DNA of 9,121 nucleotides, taken from positions 1 through 9,121 of the forward strand of contig CADBFL010000080.1 of the NCBI GenBank assembly GCA_902793875.1. The letters are read 5' to 3'. Made by a program: the position numbers and the translations under genes. This DNA is from an uncultured Eubacteriales bacterium. GTDB taxonomy: Bacteria > Bacillota > Clostridia > Peptostreptococcales > Anaerovoracaceae. Below, in pieces: positions 6,836 through 9,121 of this stretch (the stretch's first letter is position 1; each line of letters starts with the position of its first letter). The notes under the pieces were generated by a model. It ran no database searches. It was not told where the DNA came from and was given only the letters and a program-made list of their open reading frames with translations.

Positions 6836-6871
6836 GTAATACTATACAGGTTTTTCATCCCGCTGTTTAGC
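6836..6871 (+). repeat. 36-bp CRISPR-like repeat, copy 1 (degenerate)
   Basis: 32 of 36 positions are identical to copies 2 and 3, with changes at positions 3, 13, 15 and 16. It begins GTAATACTATAC and ends CCCGCTGTTTAGC. The differences cluster in the 5' half, leaving the last 20 positions perfect. On the minus strand it is the anti-repeat of the tracrRNA-like candidate. Confidence 0.9.
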
Positions 6872-6914
6872 TTAATGGTGCCAGACCCGTTTAGAAACTT
6901 TTAACTGGGACGAG

Positions 6915-7167
6915 GGTGTAAAATGCCGGCCTTCTTCTCTGTCATTACACCATTTTCAGTATGATCCTCCATTTGTGTCCGTCTTTCGTTCATTCGGGTG
7001 TAATCCCGGCAGCCGCGGATGCATGATTACACCGTTTTCGCAAAAAGCGGTGTAAAAAGCATCTGCAGCGTCATTGGTTTACACCCGGGCGCCGCGGATC
7101 GCCTCTCATATCCTTGAATAAGAGCTGCCCGGTGTAATATCCATTGACCGGATGCAGATATTACACC
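6915..7167. repeat. Dyad array 1: four GGTGTAA-N23-TTACACC sites
   Basis: Four sites have GTGTAA starts at 6916, 6998, 7050 and 7132 and TTACAC ends at 6950, 7032, 7084 and 7166. Each is exactly 35 bp (37 with the flanking G and C) with a 23-bp centre. Start-to-start distances are 82, 52 and 82, so the array is mirror-symmetric about position 7041, where an imperfect palindrome rich in TTTT/AAAA lies. Centres differ, but sites 3 and 4 carry related sequence in opposite orientation (ATCTGCA...GTCATTGG against the reverse of CCATTGAC...TGCAGAT). Arms extend to 8 bp in sites 2 and 3 and 11 bp (GGTGTAATATC/GATATTACACC) in site 4. No protein gene is convincing here. The function is unknown; operators for a multimeric DNA-binding protein or a set of RNA/DNA hairpins are possibilities. 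Confidence 0.9.
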
Positions 7168-7384
7168 ATTCGTAAATCAACGATGCTTGATTCCGATAGA
7201 AATACATTCCCGTTCGCTCTCCTTTGAGCTCACGGGTTCTGCCAGCCGGTCGCGCCGCTCTGCAGCTGCTTTGTGCGGCATGGGAAACGGCCGCAGTCGC
7301 AGCGCTGGCGCTCCCGGGGCAGAACAGAAGCCTCGTTTTGTAAAGGCTATGGGCTTGTTGTGCAGCAGATGAAGCCCCGCTGTA
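7168..7384. other. Intergenic stretch between the two dyad arrays, nothing recognised
   Basis: There is no gene with a ribosome binding site, no known RNA motif, and no copy of the 36-bp repeat or the N23 dyads. It is GC-rich, with scattered short palindromes such as CTGCAG (7260-7265) and AGCGCT (7301-7306). Minus-strand open frames across it also run through the dyad arrays and have no family character. Confidence 0.5.
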
Positions 7385-7640
7385 TATGTATGGACAGCCG
7401 GATTCCTGAGTTTCATACACATTTTTGACGGTCCCGGTCCTGAGAACAGACCTCGGATCTGCCAATTTGTGTATGGACATGCCGATACCGGAAAGCGATA
7501 CACAGCTTTTCACGAAATCATGTGTATCGTTTTGAGAATATATACCGGCCATACACAAAACAGAATGCTCACAAGCTCAGGCATCGCCTCATGATGGCAT
7601 TTTTGTGTATGACTGACCGGTGATCGGCGATCGATACACA
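7385..7640. repeat. Dyad array 2: four TGTGTAT-N23-ATACACA sites
   Basis: The sites are 7385-7421 (left arm TATGTAT, one mismatch), 7468-7504, 7521-7557 and 7604-7640. All are exactly 37 bp with a 23-bp centre. Start-to-start distances are 83, 53 and 83, mirror-symmetric about 7512.5, where TTTC-AC-GAAA (7508-7517) is itself a palindrome. The plan copies array 1 with a different arm sequence. Centres of the first two sites are related (GGACA-GCCGGAT and GGACATGCCG-AT). Arms extend to 9 bp (TTTGTGTAT/ATACACAAA) in the last site. No coding function is apparent. Confidence 0.9.
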
Positions 7641-7707
7641 AATCAAGAATCCGGGGGGCCGCACGATCGAGTGGATCGATGCATCGGAGCTGCCTGTGGA
7701 ATGATGA

Positions 7708-7745
7708 TGTGTAAACAGCGCGATCACAGGTACGGGGGGGTGTAA
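7708..7745 (+). repeat. Two direct half-sites related to the dyad arrays
   Basis: TGTGTAA at 7708-7714 and GTGTAA at 7740-7745 lie in the same orientation, 31 bp apart, without partners on the other strand at N23. The first blends the two arm types (TGTGTA plus A). They sit 31-68 bp before copy 2 of the 36-bp repeat and may be remnants or single half-sites. Confidence 0.4.
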
Positions 7746-7775
7746 AAGATGTCCCGTTCATTAAGACCCTCAAAA

Positions 7776-7811
7776 GTTATACTATACGGCATTTTCATCC
7801 CGCTGTTTAGC
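7776..7811 (+). repeat. 36-bp CRISPR-like repeat, copy 2
   Basis: It begins GTTATACTATACGG, ends CCCGCTGTTTAGC, and is identical over all 36 bp to copy 3 (38 bp counting the shared flanking A on each side). It lies 904 bp after copy 1 and 244 bp before copy 3, far from regular CRISPR spacing. Confidence 0.95.
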
Positions 7812-7835
7812 AAAACCACCCTGCTGCTTGGGTGG
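7812..7835 (-). terminator. Intrinsic terminator of the 61-codon gene
   Basis: CCACCC (7816-7821), an 8-nt loop and GGGTGG (7830-7835) are followed on the minus strand by TTTTGC. It lies 14 bp past the stop of the small gene, and its T-run abuts copy 2 of the 36-bp repeat. Confidence 0.7.
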
Positions 7836-7849
7836 CATTAATAATTCTG

Positions 7850-8035
7850 CTATTCTACTGGTGCTAATTCTCTAATCGGGCACTTAATTGCTTTTCTTGG
7901 GACGCACCACTTTCTAAAGCTCTCTACCGCCTCCGGTGGAGCTTTATCAGTCAACTCAAAATCCCCAATCTCATTGATTTTATACCATTCCGGATTGGAT
8001 TTCCAAAATGATCTTTCTTTGCTTGCTGTAGCCAT
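7850..8035 (-). CDS. Small protein of unknown function between two 36-bp repeats
   Basis: The 61-residue product starts MATASKERSFWKSNPEWYKI and ends CPIRELAPVE. I do not recognise its family. Visible traits are an aromatic N-terminal half (FW, PEWY), a short acidic GDFELTDKAPPEAVESF segment that looks like a small beta-turn plus helix, and a basic Cys-containing tail (KWCVPRKAIKC). There is no signal peptide or membrane segment, so it is probably cytosolic. Start: AGAGGTG (8048-8042) lies 6 nt before ATG 8035, better than the GTG at 8044 that overlaps this ribosome binding site. The gene has its own predicted promoter (8111-8119) and terminator (7812-7835), so it is a complete cassette. Base composition is visibly more AT-rich than the neighbouring core genes, suggesting transfer. 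Its place between CRISPR-like repeats makes a mobile, regulatory or anti-CRISPR role conceivable but unproven. Confidence 0.7.
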   Translation of the reverse strand: MATASKERSFWKSNPEWYKINEIGDFELTDKAPPEAVESFRKWCVPRKAIKCPIRELAPVE

Positions 8036-8055
8036 CCTATTCACCTCTGCTTTTA

Positions 8056-8091
8056 GTTATACTATACGGCATTTTCATCCCGCTGTTTAGC
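8056..8091 (+). repeat. 36-bp CRISPR-like repeat, copy 3
   Basis: Identical to copy 2. On the minus strand it lies 7 bp upstream of the small gene's ribosome binding site and about 12 nt downstream of the predicted transcription start, so it would form most of the 5' UTR. Confidence 0.95.
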
Positions 8092-8110
8092 ACGTTATCT
8101 TGTTGTGGTC

Positions 8111-8119
8111 ATTATATCA
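8111..8119 (-). promoter_or_regulatory. Extended -10 promoter for the 61-codon gene
   Basis: The minus strand reads TGATATAAT: a perfect TATAAT (8116-8111) with the TGn extension. The -35 position (CACGTG at 17 bp) is poor, as is common with extended -10 promoters. The expected start is near 8104. Confidence 0.55.
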
Positions 8120-8132
8120 CATACCATCTGTA

Positions 8133-8270
8133 TCACGTGGACTGCTCCAGTCCCGGGTCATGCTCTTTCAGCCGGCGAATATGTTTATCGGCTGTTTTTC
8201 TGCTGGAAGTGACTCTCATGAACAATTCCGTGCCAATTCGCAGATAGCCATCTGAATACAGGTGCCATAA
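8133..8270 (-). pseudogene. Possible gene remnant encoding a short basic peptide
   Basis: An open stretch of 45 codons plus stop is entered right after an in-frame TAA (8273-8271). It begins LWHLYSDGYLRIGTELFMRV and continues into a basic part (SSRKTADKHIRRLKEHD). The composition resembles the end of a real DNA-binding-type protein rather than random translation. There is an internal ATG (8219) but no ribosome binding site. A decayed 3' end of a lost gene is possible; chance is equally so. Confidence 0.2.
8169..8199 (+). terminator. Weak intrinsic terminator candidate downstream of repeat copy 3
   Basis: CAGCCG (8169-8174), a 14-nt loop and CGGCTG (8189-8194) are followed by TTTTT. It could end a plus-strand (crRNA-direction) transcript running through copies 2 and 3. 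The stem is only 6 bp with a long loop. Confidence 0.3.
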
Positions 8271-8310
8271 TTATGTTATGGCGGGATTTCGCATCTTGTT
8301 TTTTGCTACC

Positions 8311-8343
8311 AGAAAAGCCCTCTCTCCGCATAGTGGAGAAAGG
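8311..8343 (-). terminator. Intrinsic terminator of glmS
   Basis: CCTCTCTCC (8319-8327), a 7-nt loop and GGAGAAAGG (8335-8343) form a 9-bp stem with one mismatch, followed on the minus strand by GGCTTTTCT. It lies 41 bp past the glmS stop. A second small palindrome, CTTCAG-T-CTGAAG (8351-8363), sits between them. Confidence 0.7.
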
Positions 8344-8384
8344 ACTTTGTCTTCAGTCTGAAGCCGCCCGCCGGCGACATGATG

Positions 8385-9121
8385 TCATTCTACAGTGACG
8401 GATTTCGCCAGGTTTCTCGGCTTGTCTACGTCCAGGCCCTTTGCCACGCTCGTGTAGTATCCGAGCAGCTGCAGCGGGATGACGGCGAGGCTTCCCATGA
8501 AGTGCTCGTCTGTCCGCGGCACGTATATGGTAAAGCTGACTGAATCCTCGACGCTGTAGTTGCCTTCCGTCGTGACTCCAAGGAGATAGGCTCCCCGCGC
8601 CTTGCACTCTGTCATGTTGCTGATCGTCTTTTCGATCAGCTCCTCCTGCGTCAGGATGCCGACAACGAGTATGCCGTCCTCTATCAGGCTTATAGTGCCG
8701 TGCTTCAGCTCGCCCGCAGCGTACGCCTCGCTGTGGATGTAGCTGATCTCTTTCATCTTGAGGCTACCCTCGAGACTTATAGCGTAGTCCAGACCCCTCC
8801 CGATGAAGAACGCGTCACGGGCGTTCGAATACTTTGAAGAGAACCACTGTATCCTTTCCTTGTTGCCGAGCACGCTTTCTATCTTTTCCGGCAGAGTCTG
8901 CAGCTCGTCCACATAATAATCATAGTCCCTTTCGTTGATCGTCCCCCTGGCCTCGCCGAGAGCGACCGCGATCGCATACATCGCCGCGAGCTGCGTGCTG
9001 TACGCCTTGGTCGTCGCGACGGCGATCTCAGGCCCTGCGAGCGTATAGAGAACGTTGTCTGCTTCCCTGGCTATCGTGGATCCGACGACATTGACGACCG
9101 CAAGAGTCTTTATCCCGTGCT
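8385..9121 (-). CDS. glmS: Glutamine-fructose-6-phosphate aminotransferase (isomerising), C-terminal part
   Basis: The gene is cut by the right edge; about 245 C-terminal residues are visible. The enzyme makes glucosamine-6-phosphate from fructose-6-phosphate and glutamine, the first step of UDP-GlcNAc synthesis for peptidoglycan, in the cytoplasm. Only the second half of the sugar-isomerase (SIS) region is present. Visible signatures are VNVVGSTIAREAD, GPEIAVATTKAYSTQ, FFIGRGLDYAISLEGSLKMK, the SEAYAAGELKHG segment (catalytic Glu and Lys) and the invariant C-terminus DVDKPRNLAKSVTVE. The glutaminase domain and any upstream glmS ribozyme lie off the window. The frame shows no damage. A terminator follows at 8311-8343. 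Confidence 0.97.
   Translation of the reverse strand, partial: HGIKTLAVVNVVGSTIAREADNVLYTLAGPEIAVATTKAYSTQLAAMYAIAVALGEARGTINERDYDYYVDELQTLPEKIESVLGNKERIQWFSSKYSNARDAFFIGRGLDYAISLEGSLKMKEISYIHSEAYAAGELKHGTISLIEDGILVVGILTQEELIEKTISNMTECKARGAYLLGVTTEGNYSVEDSVSFTIYVPRTDEHFMGSLAVIPLQLLGYYTSVAKGLDVDKPRNLAKSVTVE

Larger units (their letters stand above)
6763..6871 (-). ncRNA. tracrRNA-like small RNA candidate (anti-repeat, stem-loops, terminator)
   Basis: Read on the minus strand, the segment begins with the reverse complement of a degenerate copy of the 36-bp repeat. Against the perfect copies it would pair 11 of the first 12 positions at the repeat 5' end (one U-U mismatch), then a G-U and a G-C pair, a 2x2 internal loop, then 20 consecutive pairs. 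Type II CRISPR repeat:anti-repeat duplexes likewise have a bulge separating lower and upper stems. After the anti-repeat come a small hairpin (AAGC-CCC-GCUU, within GGC...GCC), a 14-nt tandem repeat carrying CTACGATCTGAA twice, and a perfect terminator. Total length is about 109 nt, in the normal range of processed tracrRNAs. Its orientation relative to the repeat (repeats read on plus, RNA on minus) is also correct. No convincing promoter is seen upstream and no cas9 lies in the window, so this is a structural argument only. Confidence 0.55.

Noticed and set aside
7106..7558. Minus-strand open frames of 150 and 108 codons (7106-7558, 7177-7503)
   Set aside because: They run through both dyad arrays, lack ribosome binding sites and show no family-like sequence; probably chance in GC-rich DNA.
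6915..7640. Invertible promoter segments bounded by inverted repeats
   Set aside because: The arms are only 6-7 bp and the enclosed 23 bp contains no promoter or gene; no invertase gene is visible.
6915..7640. Transposon ends or BirA/Rex-type operators
   Set aside because: There is no transposase or target-site duplication, and the 23-bp centre is wider than the BirA (about 15) or Rex (about 4) spacing; arm words also differ.
6836..8091. A conventional CRISPR array built from the 36-bp repeats
   Set aside because: Only three copies exist, with intervals of 904 and 244 bp instead of about 30 bp, and the left copy is degenerate. They are reported as dispersed CRISPR-like repeats instead.
8264..8282. 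GCCATAA-TTATG-TTATGGC hairpin as a terminator
   Set aside because: The stem is perfect over 7 bp but AT-rich, and the T-run lies about 15 nt further on, too far for intrinsic termination.

Overview
The window looks like chromosomal DNA of a fairly GC-rich anaerobic member of the Bacillota (Clostridia). The grounds are strong GGAGG/AGGAG ribosome binding sites, compact intrinsic terminators, a clostridial-type MATE exporter, peptidase T, an Spx/ArsC-family thiol protein and an aldo/keto reductase carrying ferredoxin-like cysteine clusters. The genus cannot be fixed from the sequence alone.

Positions 1-6760 are ordinary, densely packed genes. A secreted beta-helix lipoprotein (minus, cut by the left edge) diverges from pepT (plus). 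A small ArsC/Spx-like protein (minus) diverges from a [4Fe-4S] aldo/keto reductase (plus), whose strong terminator faces the end of the next unit. That unit is a two-gene minus-strand operon: a MATE-family exporter followed by a D-aminoacylase-type amidohydrolase. Both divergent gaps contain closely opposed promoter elements. In the MATE-amidohydrolase junction a 19-bp tandem duplication appears to have broken a former ATGA stop/start overlap.

Positions 6763-8310 form an unusual, largely non-coding accessory region. (a) A 36-bp sequence occurs three times in the same orientation. The left copy is degenerate (32/36) and, read on the minus strand, is followed by a small hairpin, a 14-nt tandem repeat and a perfect intrinsic terminator. 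This is the layout of a type II CRISPR tracrRNA (anti-repeat, then structured tail, then terminator), but no cas gene and no regular CRISPR array lie in the window. (b) The other two copies are identical and flank a relatively AT-rich 61-codon gene of unknown function. Its predicted promoter would place one full anti-repeat in its 5' UTR, and its terminator abuts the other copy. (c) Between these lie two four-site arrays of wide dyads, GTGTAA-N23-TTACAC and TGTGTAT-N23-ATACACA. They have different arm sequences but nearly the same mirror-symmetric geometry (start-to-start 82/52/82 and 83/53/83). I know of no described element with this plan, and it is the strongest unexplained signal here.

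From 8311 to the right edge the window returns to core genes: a terminator and the C-terminal part of glmS (minus). In short, a housekeeping neighbourhood (peptidase, redox enzymes, exporter plus deacylase, amino-sugar synthesis) is interrupted by a roughly 1.5-kb island with CRISPR-like RNA features and a novel repeat architecture.
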